NCBI GenBank assembly: GCA_964035545.1 | Contig: CAXIUT010000241.1 | Span: 1 to 31,871, forward strand | Source of the DNA: Bugula neritina | Lineage: Eukaryota; Bryozoa; Gymnolaemata; Cheilostomatida; Bugulidae | Length of the DNA: 31,871 nt | Direction: 5' to 3' | Shown: positions 1 through 11,385 of the stretch, piece after piece | How the letters are laid out: each line of letters opens with the position of its first letter | Numbering within the stretch: position 1 is the first letter of the stretch | Notes under the pieces: generated by a model | The model's input: the letters and a program-made list of their open reading frames with translations, nothing else | What the model was told of the DNA's origin: nothing | The model's database searches: none | Translations under genes and position numbers: made by a program

Positions 1-197
1 GAAGTAAATAAGTATATTTTCATTATATTAGGTGATAAAAGAATGAAATATATAATATTAGCTTCAATTATCATCATTAGAGATATATTTATCATTGTAT
101 TTAATAAAAATTTACTATTAATCTACTGGTGTAAATATAATTAGAAAATATAATCAAAAACAAATCCAATTTTATTTAAATAATGATAAAATATGAT

Positions 198-961
198 TCA
201 AAAGATTAAATATAACATGAATAACAAAGCAAAAAAACAACTATCTGCATTAATTGATAAGTACTTAAATTCATTTAATGTTTAGTTTGCCTTTTAATTC
301 TTTAATCATGATAAGATTGATATACTTGGTGCTAGTCAGGATATTGAGAACTAATGCTTTACCAAATCGGATAGTACTTATGATCATTTGTCAAGTAGTA
401 CCATACTTTTTGTATTTATTTTTATACTATCATCGAATAGACTCCAACTCCATCTTTCTTCAAATCAAATACAGTCCGATTGTCTTCATCTACTTCCACA
501 AAAATAGATGAGTAAAATGTAGTCTAAAAGTTGAAAGTTATATTGAAATGACTTGAATAGCAAACCAACAAAAATTTAAATTATTTCTAACTTAAATAAG
601 TGATATTGTTTTTAGTATTTAGACAAGGAGGACTATCCCATCTATGTGATAATTTAATCGTGATAAAAATATGAGTTTTATTTTGACTCCATTTTATCAC
701 TGGCTATATCTGAGAGGACTCAACCACTATTTCCTGGTCGATTATTTTTAGTCTTTGGATTTATTATTTTAGAGCATTTTTAAATTACTCTTTTTATTAT
801 TCAGTAGCTCCTTGTTGAAGAGAAAGTAGTTGATTGATGTTTCCATTTTGAAGACATTATTTAAAAGTAATTGCTGATGAGTCAGTACTGGGTTGAATAT
901 CTGACTGTGAAGCGAGTTGGCATAGAAGAAACATAAATACTATCGATAGTTCTATCTGCAT
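198..961 (-). CDS. Secreted/ER membrane protein with CS (p23-like) domain
   Basis: Predicted 247 aa after removing one 20-nt intron (245-264). The N-terminus MQIELSIVFMFLLCQLAS looks like a signal peptide. A Gln/Glu-rich helical stretch follows, then a CS/p23-like beta-sandwich signature (IKWSQNKTHIFITIKLSHRW, with DSPPCL just after), and a later segment VWYYLTNDHKYYPIW typical of the C-terminal side of this domain in protist ER proteins. The intron is inferred because splicing gives a short hydrophobic tail (SCFFALLFMLYLIF) and a nearby TGA. CS domains usually bind Hsp90 or act as co-chaperones; a lumenal copy could help fold secretory proteins, which is inference. The start is the first in-frame ATG before the hydrophobic stretch. 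It lies 120 bp downstream of the HP1-like gene on the same strand. Confidence 0.62.
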
Positions 962-1081
962 TTATGATTTAAATCAATACAAATTGTAAAGAAAGATCAT
1001 AATTTTAATAAAAATATTGATTAAAATAATATTTTCTATGGCTAGTAAGTCAAATATTTATAAATAACTATGAATAATTGA

Positions 1082-1835
1082 TCATGGACTATCGTTTTAA
1101 GAAGATTTCTTTTTAGTTTATGAAGATTATTTCTTTGGTATAAATTGAACATGCCTTTCAAAGAAATTTATTAGAGCTAAATAGTGGTTTTCTTTTGTGA
1201 TTTCATCTCGAGACATCCATCTTATCTCTTCATTATCTATCACCAAATAAAGATATCTGTCATCTTTTCGATACATCTCTTCTACTCTAAAATTTTCATC
1301 GATAAATTCTGAGCTATTTAGCTTTTAATGACAAACATCCTAGCTCACTTAGAGATCAACTCTGTTACTATTGGTACTTTGGGTCAATAGAAGATTCTTT
1401 TTTGGTTTTCTTCCTCTTTTTGCTGGGCATTTGAATTCCTTCTATATCTTTTTTGACTTAGAATTTCTAATGTTATTGTGATCGTCTATTTATTCTTTAT
1501 TAATGTTTTACTTTATTGATGGATAGTCATTGAATTCATCAGCAATCAAGTCATAGATATTTTTATTTTTATTTGAATATTAATCTAAATAACAATAATT
1601 TTACCTTTATTTATCTATTAAAGATTGATAGGATCTGATTTATTGTGTTGTCTTTCATATGAAAGAATCAAATCATTACAAGTTTTTAGATTATTAGTCT
1701 TTTCCCAAGTAGACTAATTCTCTTAGAAACCTTTCCATCTTACTCTATACTCAACCTTTTCTAACTATTTATAAACTTACTTGTTAAAGGATTGATTCTT
1801 TTTCCAGTTATGGCCTAGACTATGAATAGACTCAT
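1082..1835 (-). CDS. HP1-like protein: chromodomain, AT-hook-like motif, chromoshadow domain
   Basis: Predicted 237 aa with two 20-nt introns (1585-1604 and 1761-1780). The chromodomain is at about residues 3-60: it starts FIV-[TAG]-AI, then KVEYRVRWKGF and STWE, which are the aromatic cage and TWE signatures. Removing the first intron joins NPLT to KKVEYRVRW exactly as in the family. A basic linker holds KRGRKPKK, close to an AT-hook core. The C-terminal part (FIDENFRVEEMYRK to YLALINFFERHVQF) fits a chromoshadow domain, the HP1 dimerisation module. HP1 proteins bind methylated H3 (K9, or K27 in ciliates) and build heterochromatin; in ciliates relatives act in DNA elimination. A short extra 5' exon is possible because the chromodomain begins almost at the chosen Met. 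Confidence 0.82.
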
Positions 1836-2059
1836 TTTTAGGAGGTAAATATTATAGAATCAAATAGTATATATAGACAGATAAAGTGAATGATTAATTA
1901 TTAAAATAGTACCAAACTTCTTTTAAAAAGAAGTCATCAATAATATCATTTATGATTTTTGTTTATCCTTTTGTTTATAGTATGTTATGTCACTAATATG
2001 ACTATCATTATAAATTCAATGATTCAATAAAGATAATTAAAAGATAATTGACTGAACGA

Positions 2060-4966
2060 TCATTTATCGAGGTTGAACAAATGTTGTTTGATTCTATAGT
2101 CTGCATCAACAACTTTGATGAACAAATTCTTATTCTCTTTCTCCACTGTCATTTTGTATTTCACTATTTCATGGTAGTTCTTGATTCTAAAGCTAAAGGT
2201 CTCACATACTCCTCCCACAAAAACATTCACATTGACCTTGCTGTAGATCATGCCGTCGAGTTCTTCTTTCTTAAGAGTAGAGTTGCTGTCGATCAAATTG
2301 TAGAAGTCAAATTTATAACTGTAGACAGCCTTTTGAGTATGAAGAGCATCTGAATGATAAGTAAGATCATCAGCAGTAATTTATCTAAAAGCAGAAGTTG
2401 TATTTTTACCGCTTTGAACTCTTATGGCGTCAAGAGAAACTTCAAGATTGAAATCTTCTTTAATTGGGTCTTCACCTGTATAAAAAACATCCATAATTAC
2501 TTGTTCAGCTCCTTATATATATTTGAGATGAATATGATCTTTAGAGCTGGTAATATCAATAAATCTGCTGACATCGACTGGTTCTTGAACCTGTTTCATG
2601 TTGCCAATAAGTCTGCTATCAAAAAGAACTTCTTCAAGAAGGATGTTATTGATCATGAGCCAGAGTCTGTGATTTCTTTCTTCAAGTTGTTCATTCATGT
2701 TTATTACTTTGAATTTGAAATCTCCACAACCAACACACTGATTTGCTTTAGCAGCCTTTCCAAAGAGAGGTAAAATCAAAACTGTGATACTTCCTTGCAA
2801 AAACTTTAACTCATCATATTCGAGGTGATAATCTCTTTCAACTAATATCTTTGCTAGTTTTTAAAGATTTGCAGTGAAGACATAAGTTCCATTTGGGATA
2901 GTTGATTTATACTTAAGCATGAGAAGAAGTCCCTTATTGACCAATTTCTTGTAGTATTTTTCAGATTGAGGGCGATGAACCTTTTGAAGAGCTAACTTTA
3001 TACCTTATTGAAGACGAATATTATATCTATTAACCTGATTTGTCATAGCTGTTAGATATTGTGGAATGTATGGTGAAGGAAAATCTCCAAGAGGTTTAGT
3101 GATATTAGCTAAGGTTTTTGAGGTTGGATTGTAGGTTGTTTCAAATATTTAGTAGTCATAACTTGCATTGAAAGAACTGAAGCCAGAGAACTAAGCAAAA
3201 TTTGAAGTATTTTGAGGAATATAGAAGCGGTCATAGAACTCTTTGAGATGATAGGAAGCTCTTAGCTAAGATGGACTTCTCATCATGAAAGGATAGGCTT
3301 GTAGATCTGATTTTATACTGTTAGCTGTAAGTCCAAGTTATTTGGCTTTTTATACCTGCCATTAGAAATCTCCTCTTCTTGCCACTTCAAAAACAAACTT
3401 GGGATCACACCATTCGATGATTGGATAGGTTCCTAACATCTTTTCATCTTGATTTGGATTGAGAATAGGATCAAAATACTGTTGTCTACTACCTCTAGTA
3501 AAGAGTTTTCTATACATTAGGTTAGCTTGTGAACTATTGTTGCACATTCTGACTTTCATTTCTAACATAACATCAATCCAAGAATGGTACGGGAAGAACA
3601 TCATGTTAGTGAGGGAGAAATTTCCATCAATCATGCTAAAATGCATGTTGTTATGCATTGTGTTGTGTGAATTTTAGATAGTAAGGCCTGTAGGATCAAG
3701 GTAATCTGCTAGATTTGCATAGCTTTCGTTGAGGAGAGCATATCCTAGCTGGTAGTGAGGAAGAGCTCTATTATAGCTGGCTTTATTGGATATTTAGTTG
3801 ATATTTCCTTTCATTTCATCTTAGTTCAGATATTGCATATTGTACTCTTTGTTATCAGAACTGAATCTACCTCCATAGTTGACTAAGATTTATCCTTCAT
3901 TTTGATAGAGAAGATTCATTTTTTATTTTGTTGCCTGGAATTTTTGATAATTTCTATCTCCAGTTTTATTCATGCTTCGAGGGTATGTGGTATTATTGTC
4001 CTGAAAAGTAGCAAATCCTTAATAGGTTTAGAAGAATTTATTGAAGTCATTGTTGTTTTCTCTGGGATTTAAATTTCCTTGTGCCATTTCATTTTCATTT
4101 GAGGTATAATTAAAAGGCTCATGAAAATAATGATAGTTTTACATTTGATGAATGAAGTTAGATTTATCTTCTTCAAAGTGAACTGAAGAATTAAACCAGC
4201 GAGTCTTCGTATTAATCTCATAAGGGTAAGAACCTCGAGCTTTTTAGTGAAGTACATCCAAATCATCCAAATCATGAGGGAATAAAGCAGGATCTGCAAG
4301 TTCAACAGGGATCACCAAGTCATTTCTGTTGTTATAGTTGGTTGGGTTCCAGTAGTGAGCCATCACTTTTCCCTTAACAGGAGCAAGTTGTTTGTATGCA
4401 TTCAAAACTGACTTCCAACGATCTTGATCTAAAGCATAAACTGTTGGGAATTTAGTCCCAAAAGCTTAAGGAGTGAGTCTTAGGCATTCATCAGCATAGT
4501 TCAGTCTCATCTCCATATGGAACATCAGATGTCTATGATAATGGGCAAAGAAGAAACTTCCATGTTAGCAGCATGTTCCGTGATTGGCAATCAGCTCATC
4601 ATAGCAGCAAGTAGGTTCAACTTGGTTGTAAGGCTAAGGTGCTCCCTAAGGTCCTGAAGTTCCTAATGACCAGAAATATCTAGACTTCATAGCTTCGAAA
4701 GGTGGGAGGATTCCTAGCATTTTAAGACACCAGAAGTATTGCTGTCTTTCAGATGATGACAAAGCTTGGATGTTCTTTCTGACTCCAACAACTTCCATGG
4801 ATATGTAATATCTTATATCTGGTATCTCGTTTATCTAGATATAAAGGGCTATTTTGACTCTAAAAAAATAATTAAACGCCAGTCTCTTCAAATGTATATC
4901 ACAAGAAAGAGCAGAAGATTTTACCATATTATTGAAGTTTTTAGTAAATTCTACCTTGTTCTCCAT
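2060..4966 (-). CDS. Tyrosinase-like binuclear copper protein, copy A
   Basis: Open frame of 968 codons ending in TGA, with TAA/TAG read through. Copper site A is near residues 120-150: NHGTCC, one TAA codon, HGSFFFAHYHRHLMFHME, giving several candidate His ligands and the HR..E pattern. Copper site B is at about residues 438-465: HNNMHFSMIDG then MMFFPYHSWID, matching HNxxH and the final H of tyrosinase/hemocyanin folds. Between them lies AHYWNPTNY. The last 200 residues are beta-rich and could be the C-terminal domain that covers the active site in some tyrosinases. The family oxidises phenols or carries oxygen; substrate and location are unknown. The start is the ATG beginning MENKVEF, shared with copy B; an internal Met (SMEVVGVRKN) is an alternative. 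The neighbouring copy B is a tandem paralogue. Confidence 0.75.
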
Positions 4967-5860
4967 CTTATTTGAAAAAAACTATTTTTAATTAATCATA
5001 ACCAGTGAAGTTTTAATAAAAATCTCCAAAAGAGGTCTTTTATCTTTTAGAATGTTTTTGATAACTTTTGGACGCAAAGGATACAAACTTTATCTGAAAA
5101 AAGATAATATTCTTGAAAAAATAGTTTAAAAATTGATAAAAAACATTCTCTCTCAGAGATGAGAGGGTGAGTAGTTGATAAAAAAACTTAAAATTGCTTA
5201 ATTTTCATTTACAATATTTATTTTCTTTGATTTTTGACTTAGATACGAATATTACTAAATCACACGTATTATCATAATGAATTAATATAACTTTATCCTA
5301 TTAAGATAAAAATAAAAACATTTCGAATTATATCATAGTGATCATATTCAAGTTCCATAACAATCACAAGGATCATCTAGCGTCATTTCGTTGTTCGAAT
5401 ATTGACTTAAGAAGAATTAGTTAAGAAAAAAAATGATCATGATAGTCTCATAAAATCACCATTTCGATTGATACAATCAAAATAATAAAGAATCAGTTAG
5501 TTGAACATAGAAGGACTTTACTGTCAAGTTATATGTCAACTTGGATGAAGTTAGGGAGGTGGATATCAATCATAAAATGAGAATTATCTGAACAACCAAA
5601 AGTCATAGACAAGAAAAGACAACAAAAAAGAGTCTTTTCTAGTGATATCTTAAGTTTATTTACTTCTCTACTTAAAAAGTAGTCAAAGATATAAGACTCA
5701 AACCAATCTTTTGTAAGGAAGTAAATTCATAGCTTTGATATTGATAATTATATAAGAAATTATTTGAATAAATATTGTCTGAGAATAGTGTAGATATGCA
5801 ATGAATATTTATTGACAATCGTGATAAAATAAAATTATTTTAAAATAATTGACTGAATGA
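4967..5860. other. Spacer between tyrosinase copies with duplicated block
   Basis: No convincing gene. The part from about 5340 to 5720 is closely similar to about 9160-9520 upstream of copy B, so the duplicated unit includes the 5' flank. The best-kept segment is around 5518-5640. Short minus-strand ORFs can be drawn in it, but changes between copies include frame-breaking indels, so it does not behave like coding DNA. Confidence 0.55.
5340..5720. repeat. Duplicated intergenic block, copy 1 (pair at about 9160-9520)
   Basis: Side-by-side reading shows long near-identical stretches, for example ctgtcaagttat (5521 and 9341 region), ggtggatatcaatcataaaatga, and accaaaagtcatagacaaga. Similarity is at least as high as between the paralogous coding regions. 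Boundaries are approximate. Confidence 0.7.
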
Positions 5861-8617
5861 TCACTTATCGAGGCTGAAAAACAGCTGTTTAACTCTGTAA
5901 TCTGCATCTACAACTCTGACGAACAACTTTTTGTTCTCCTTCTCCACTGTCATTTTGTATTTCACTATTTCATGGTAGCTCTTGATCTTAAAACTGAAGG
6001 TCTCACATAATCCTCCCGCAAAAACATTCACATTTACCTTACTGTAGATCATACCATCGAGTTCTTCTATCTTGAGAGCAGAGTTGCTTTCAGCCAAGTT
6101 GTAGAAGTCGAATTTGTAAGAATAGACAGCCTTTTGAGTATGAAGAGCATCTGAAAGATAAGTAAGATCATCAGCAGTGATTTCTTTGCTAGCAGAACTT
6201 GAATCTTTACCACTTTGAACTCTTATGGCGTCAAGAGATACTTCAAGATTGAAATCTTCTTTAATTAGGTCTTCGCCTGTATAAAGAACATCCATGATTA
6301 CTTATTCTGCTCCTTAGATATACTTTAAATTAAACTGATCATTTAGATTAGTTATTTCAATAAGGTTGCTTATATCAACAGGTTCTTTTGTTGGTTTTAT
6401 CTCACTCTTAAGTCTGCTATCAAAAAGAACTTCTTCAAGAAGGACGTTGTTGAGCAGAAGCCAGAGTCTATGATTTCTTCTTTGAAGTTATTCATTCATG
6501 TTGATAATTTTGAATTTGGTTTCTCCACAGCTGATGCAGTCTTTCGCTCTCTCAGCCTTACCAAAAATAGATAAGAAATAAACTGGAATTTCTCCTTGCA
6601 AAAACTTTAACTCATCTTTTTCTAGGTGATAGTCTCTTTCAACTAATATTTTAGCCAAATTTGAAAGGTTTGCATTCAAGATATAATTTCCATTGGAGAT
6701 GCTTGATTTATATTTTACCATCAGAAGATTTCCCCTATCGACCAATTTTTTTTGATATTTCAGAGATTGATGATGATGAAACTGTTTATTGACATTCATA
6801 AACCTTTAAGCAATGATATCATGGTAAATATTAACCTAATTTTTCATAGCTGTTAGATATTGAGGGATGTATGGCGAAGGAAAATTTCCGAGAGGTTGGT
6901 TTATATTAGTTAAGGTTTGGGTTATTGGATTATAAGTTGTTTCAAATATTTAATAATCATAACTTGCATTGAAAGAGCTAAAGCCAGAAAATTAAGCAAA
7001 ATTTTAGATATTTTGAGGAATGTAGTACTGATCATAGAACTCTTTGAGTTCATAAGAAAGTCTAAGTTTGAGAGGATTTTTCATAATGTAAGGATAAGAG
7101 GGGAATGCTTACTTGATGCTGTCTATGGTGAGTCCAAGCTTTTTGCACTATTTAACTTAATTCTCAAAAGAATGATCTTACATTTTTTGTACTTTGTGAA
7201 CAAACCTGGGATTGCTCCATTCAAGGATAGGATAAGTTCCAAAACTTATTTTATCTTGATTAGGATTAAGAATGGGATCAAATTTTTGGATGGTTCTACT
7301 TTGATTGAGCTTGAAATTCATATTATTGGCTTGGAGGGGGTTATCACACATTCTAACTTTCATTTCTAACATGATATCGATCCAAGAATGGTAAGGGAAA
7401 AACATCATGTTAGTAATAGAGAAGTCTCCATCAATCATACTAAAATGCATGTTGTTGTGCATTGTGTTATGAGAATTTTAGATAGATTTTGATTTCTTCC
7501 CATGTTAAAGATATTTAGTTAATAAGTCATAATTTCTATTGAAAAGAGAGTAGCCAAGTTGATAATGAGGAACAGAATCATTATAAGTTATTTTATTGGG
7601 CCTTTAAAATATATTTTAACCTATTTCATTTTGATTGAGATATTGCATGTTGTATACTTTTTTTTCTTCATTAAATCTTCCTCCATAGTTAACTAAGATT
7701 TATCCTTCATTTTGATAGAGAAGATTCATTTTTTATCTGGTTGCTTAGAACTTTTGATAATTTCTATTTGCAGTTTTATACATGCTTCGAGGGTATATTA
7801 TTTTTTTATTTTAGCGCTGAAAAGTAGAAAAATTTTTATATGTTTAAAAAAAGTTATTAAAGTCATTGTTGTTTTATCTAGGATTAAATTTTCCTGCTAT
7901 CATTTCATCTTCTTTTGAATCATAGTTAAAAGGATGAGGATGAAAATAATGATTACGTTTCATTAACTCAATAAGTTTTTACCTTTGTTCTTCAAAGCGA
8001 GCTGAAGAATTAAACCAACGAGTCTTTGTATTAATCTCATAAGGATAAGAACCTCTAGCCTTCATAAAAAGTTCATCTATCTCATCCAACTTATGAGGGA
8101 ATAGAGCTGGGTCTGCAAGTTATATCGGAATAATTAAATCTTTTGCATTGTTGTAATTGGTTGGGTTCCAATAATGAGCCATCACTTTACCTTTGAAAAG
8201 AGAAATCTACTTGTATTTATTCAAAACTGATTTCCAAAGAATTTGGTCCATATCATAAACTTCTGGAAATTTAGCTGCAAAGGCTTCAGGAGTGAGTCTT
8301 AGGCACTCATCTGCATAGTTTATCCTCATCTCAAAAGAAAAAACTAAGTTTCGATGATAATGGGCAAAGAAGAAGCTTCCATGTTAGCAGCATGTTGAGT
8401 GATTGGCAATCAGCTCATCATAGCAGCAAGTAGGTTCAACTTGGTTGTAAGGCTAAGGTGCTCCCTAAGGTCCTGAAGTTCCTAATGACCAGAAATATCT
8501 AGACTTCATAGCTTTAAAGGGTGGGAGGATTCCTAGCATTTTGATACACCAGAAGTATTGTTGTCTTTCAGACTAGGATAAAGTTTGGATGTTCTTTCTT
8601 ACTCCAACAACTTCCAT
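5861..8617 (-). CDS. Tyrosinase-like binuclear copper protein, copy B
   Basis: Tandem paralogue of copy A, 918 codons in one frame from the Met in SMEVVGVRKN to TGA; the frame was checked for TGA throughout. Both copper sites are kept: HGSFFFAHYHRN-type region near residues 80-100 and HNNMHFSMIDG plus FFPYHSWIDIM near residues 387-415. The C-terminal beta-rich region (ELDGMIYSKVNVNVFAGG) aligns with copy A. Upstream, 8618-8786 is also similar to copy A and carries the equivalent first ATG (8784-8786), but a one-base difference near 8640 puts that ATG out of frame. So either translation starts at 8617, a small intron is present, or the 5' end is frameshifted. A 116-nt stretch is identical to copy A, suggesting gene conversion. 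Function otherwise as for copy A. Confidence 0.7.
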
Positions 8618-9844
8618 GGATATGAAATATCTTATATCTGAGTATCTGATATCGCTAGATATAAAGGACTATTTTTGCTCTCCAATAATAGTTAAACGCC
8701 AGCTTAATAAAAAGTTTATTACAAGAAAAAGCAGAAGATTTTACGTTATTATTGAAGTTTTTAATGAATTCTACCTTGTTCTCCATCTTTTTCGATATTG
8801 ATTATTTTCAATTTTTTTGGAAATCAATTGAATTTTTAATAGTAGTCTGATAATTGTGTCTTTTTCCTTCTGGCAGGTTATTTTAACATTTGGATATAAA
8901 TTTTTTATAAAAAAAGATGATGTTTAGAAAAAAAAGTAGTCTAAAACTAAATGAAAATTATCTCACTTGAGATGAGAAGGTGGGTAGCTGATAGAAAGGT
9001 ATAAAATAGTTAAATACTAATTAATAAGATGTTTTTTGTTTTTATTTATGAACTAGATACTAAAATAACTAAATCATCCATCTTATCATAATAAATCAAG
9101 CAAACTTGATTTACTGATAAGATAAAAATAAAACCTTTTAAATCTTATCGAAATGCTTATATTTAGGTACAAGAACAATCGAAATGATGATCTAACATCA
9201 TTTAGTTGTTCTAATTTTGATTTAAGTAAAATTAATTAAGAAAAATAATGATCATGATCACCTCGAAGAGTCACCATTTCGATCAATACAATCAAAATAA
9301 TAAAGAATAAGTTAGTTGAACCTAGTAGGACTCTACTGTCAAGTTATGTGTCAACTTGGATGAAGTTAAGGAGGTGGATATCAATCATAAAATGAACATT
9401 ATCAGAACAACCAAAAGTCATAGACAAGAAAAGAGAACAAAAAAAGAGTCTTTCTAATGATCTCTTCAGTTAATTTACTTCTTTGCTTTAAAAGTAGTCA
9501 AAAAATATGACTCAAACCGACCTTTTTGTCAGGTAGTAGAAGATTGATATATTCGATATCGATGATTATAGAAAAGAAAGTATAAATTAACACTGTACGA
9601 TAGTATAGTTAGTCAGGTAATAATGATAGTACTGAATTAAAATATATTCTGCATGGCCAGCATAGAGCCTTATCTTATTTTAGTGAAGAAAAATACTTCA
9701 ACAGAAGAATTAAACAATATTAATTTATTCTTTAAATATATCAATAATATAGAAGAGAATTATTTTGCCTATTAAATGATATTTAACTTGATATCTTTTA
9801 TAAGATGATATTAATATTAGTTTAAAAATAATTTCTAATATCTA
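8618..9844. other. Upstream region of tyrosinase copy B and spacer to Tdp1
   Basis: Holds the frameshifted equivalent of the copy A N-terminus (8618-8786), then AT-rich spacer, then the second copy of the conserved flank (about 9160-9520). Beyond 9600 nothing recognisable precedes the Tdp1 stop codon. Confidence 0.5.
9160..9520. repeat. Duplicated intergenic block, copy 2 (pair at about 5340-5720)
   Basis: Second copy of the block described at 5340-5720, lying upstream of tyrosinase copy B as the first lies upstream of copy A. It may carry the shared promoter or another element; no motif could be named. Confidence 0.7.
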
Positions 9845-11281
9845 TCATTCTTTAAGAAAGGGTTTATCTCCTTCTTTATATTTCTACGAAGGATATCTAA
9901 AAGGTAGCCATCTAAGAAGTTATTCATAACTATAATCGATAAATAATAGCCCTAGTTACTAGTTATTACAATTTATTTGACTTTAATCTAAATAACATGA
10001 AATATTACTTTTCTAGAAGACTCCCCAAGCAGCTTTAGTCAAATTATGACTCCCCATGTACAATATCACCTATTCTTACTCTTTCTCTCGAATTATTATG
10101 CTCTTCAAATGAGGTATATTTCCCTCAACTCCATTAAATACCGATGGCTCATAGCGATTAAACACTTGTTTTAGTATATTAGATTTTTAGTAATTTTATG
10201 GCATTAAAAAAAGAACCTAAGAAGCTCCACAGGTCTAGTGTTTGATATAATGATCAGTTGGATATATAATGTTGAATTTATTCATAGTTAGAAATCCACT
10301 TGATGGACAAAAAGAAGCATAGATCTATCTTGTATATTTTTAATCAAGTTTTCCTAAACTTGTGCAATTAGCAGTCAAAGTTGGATTCTTTCTTTTGTTG
10401 TATTTCCTCATTATCTTCCTTATTTTGCCTAATCCCACCTTCTACATCTACTTCTATCTAAATCTACCACCAAAACTAGGTATCAAAATAGCTTTAATAT
10501 TTTTAAATGAATAATCATCAAGATCTACCTTCATTTCTTTTAGAACATTATAACCCAAAGGTTGCATCTACTTAATAACCCATTTTAAAGTATCAACGAA
10601 ATCAGTCTAATAATCAAATTTTTATTCTTTATTTTATTCTTATTTATTAATATTTTTTTATGTTGATTCTTTGATGGGACAATCATGATACCAATACGAA
10701 TTTTGCCAGGCCATCCAATCATAGACATGATTATTACTAGTACAGACAACAACTCTAAGAAAAGTTGTAAATTTAATCAACCATAATTTAGTATGAAACA
10801 CACCATACCCCACATAATTTTTAGGCGGTGATAAAACAGTCATATTACTAAACCCCTCATACTTCTTAACAACCTTTCCCACTTTATTATCTTCAGTTCG
10901 ATTGAAAACAAACAAAGGGACTCCAGATTTAACTATCGGCTCAAATATTTACATCTAAAAACCATAATTAGTTATCATTATTGCTTCAACCTACCTACTC
11001 ACTGGTTTAGTAGCATAGCTTCTTATATCTGGCTGCAGTAAGTTTATTATCGATATTGTGTTGTATCGATCTGATGTTGGTCGTTTGTCGTAGATAAGGG
11101 TGTTAAGATATATTTTGTTTGGATATTCATTGGATTTGGGATGTTATTGGTGAATGATGTTGATAGATTTGGATAGCTATGGTTCAGGATAAGATTATTA
11201 TTGTTTTTTGTTTCTTGCTAGTCTTTCAAGATGGAGTTTTTTTAGCTAGTTGTTCTAGTTTTAGTAATTATCTTATTACAT
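9845..11281 (-). CDS. TDP1: Tyrosyl-DNA phosphodiesterase 1
   Basis: Predicted 471 aa. It removes trapped topoisomerase I peptides and other adducts from DNA 3' ends in the nucleus. Both HKD half-sites are complete: GVFHTKLWLIKF (H163, K165) with CTSN after it, and GNIPHLKSI (H391, K393) followed by LYMGSHNLTKAAWG with its Asn. The C-terminal LGLLF motif (family ELGVLF, Glu encoded by TAA) and a DKPF-like end are present. A 21-nt intron (9988-10008, GT...AG) is inferred: removal gives exactly the family spacing between AWG and ELG. The intron length is a multiple of three and has no TGA, so retention would keep the frame. The start is the ATG at 11281, after AT-rich spacer. It is somewhat shorter than animal Tdp1, lacking most of the variable N-terminus. 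Confidence 0.9.
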
Positions 11282-11385
11282 TAGATATATATTATAAGAA
11301 CCGCCTTAAAAGATAATATCAAAAATTTAAATTATATTTTAATTGATTTATATTAACTATTTATACATAATAAAACCAATTATTA

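Noticed and set aside
278-511. Plus-strand 77-codon ORF
   Set aside because: It is antisense to the CS-domain-like gene, whose frame is longer and has recognisable motifs.
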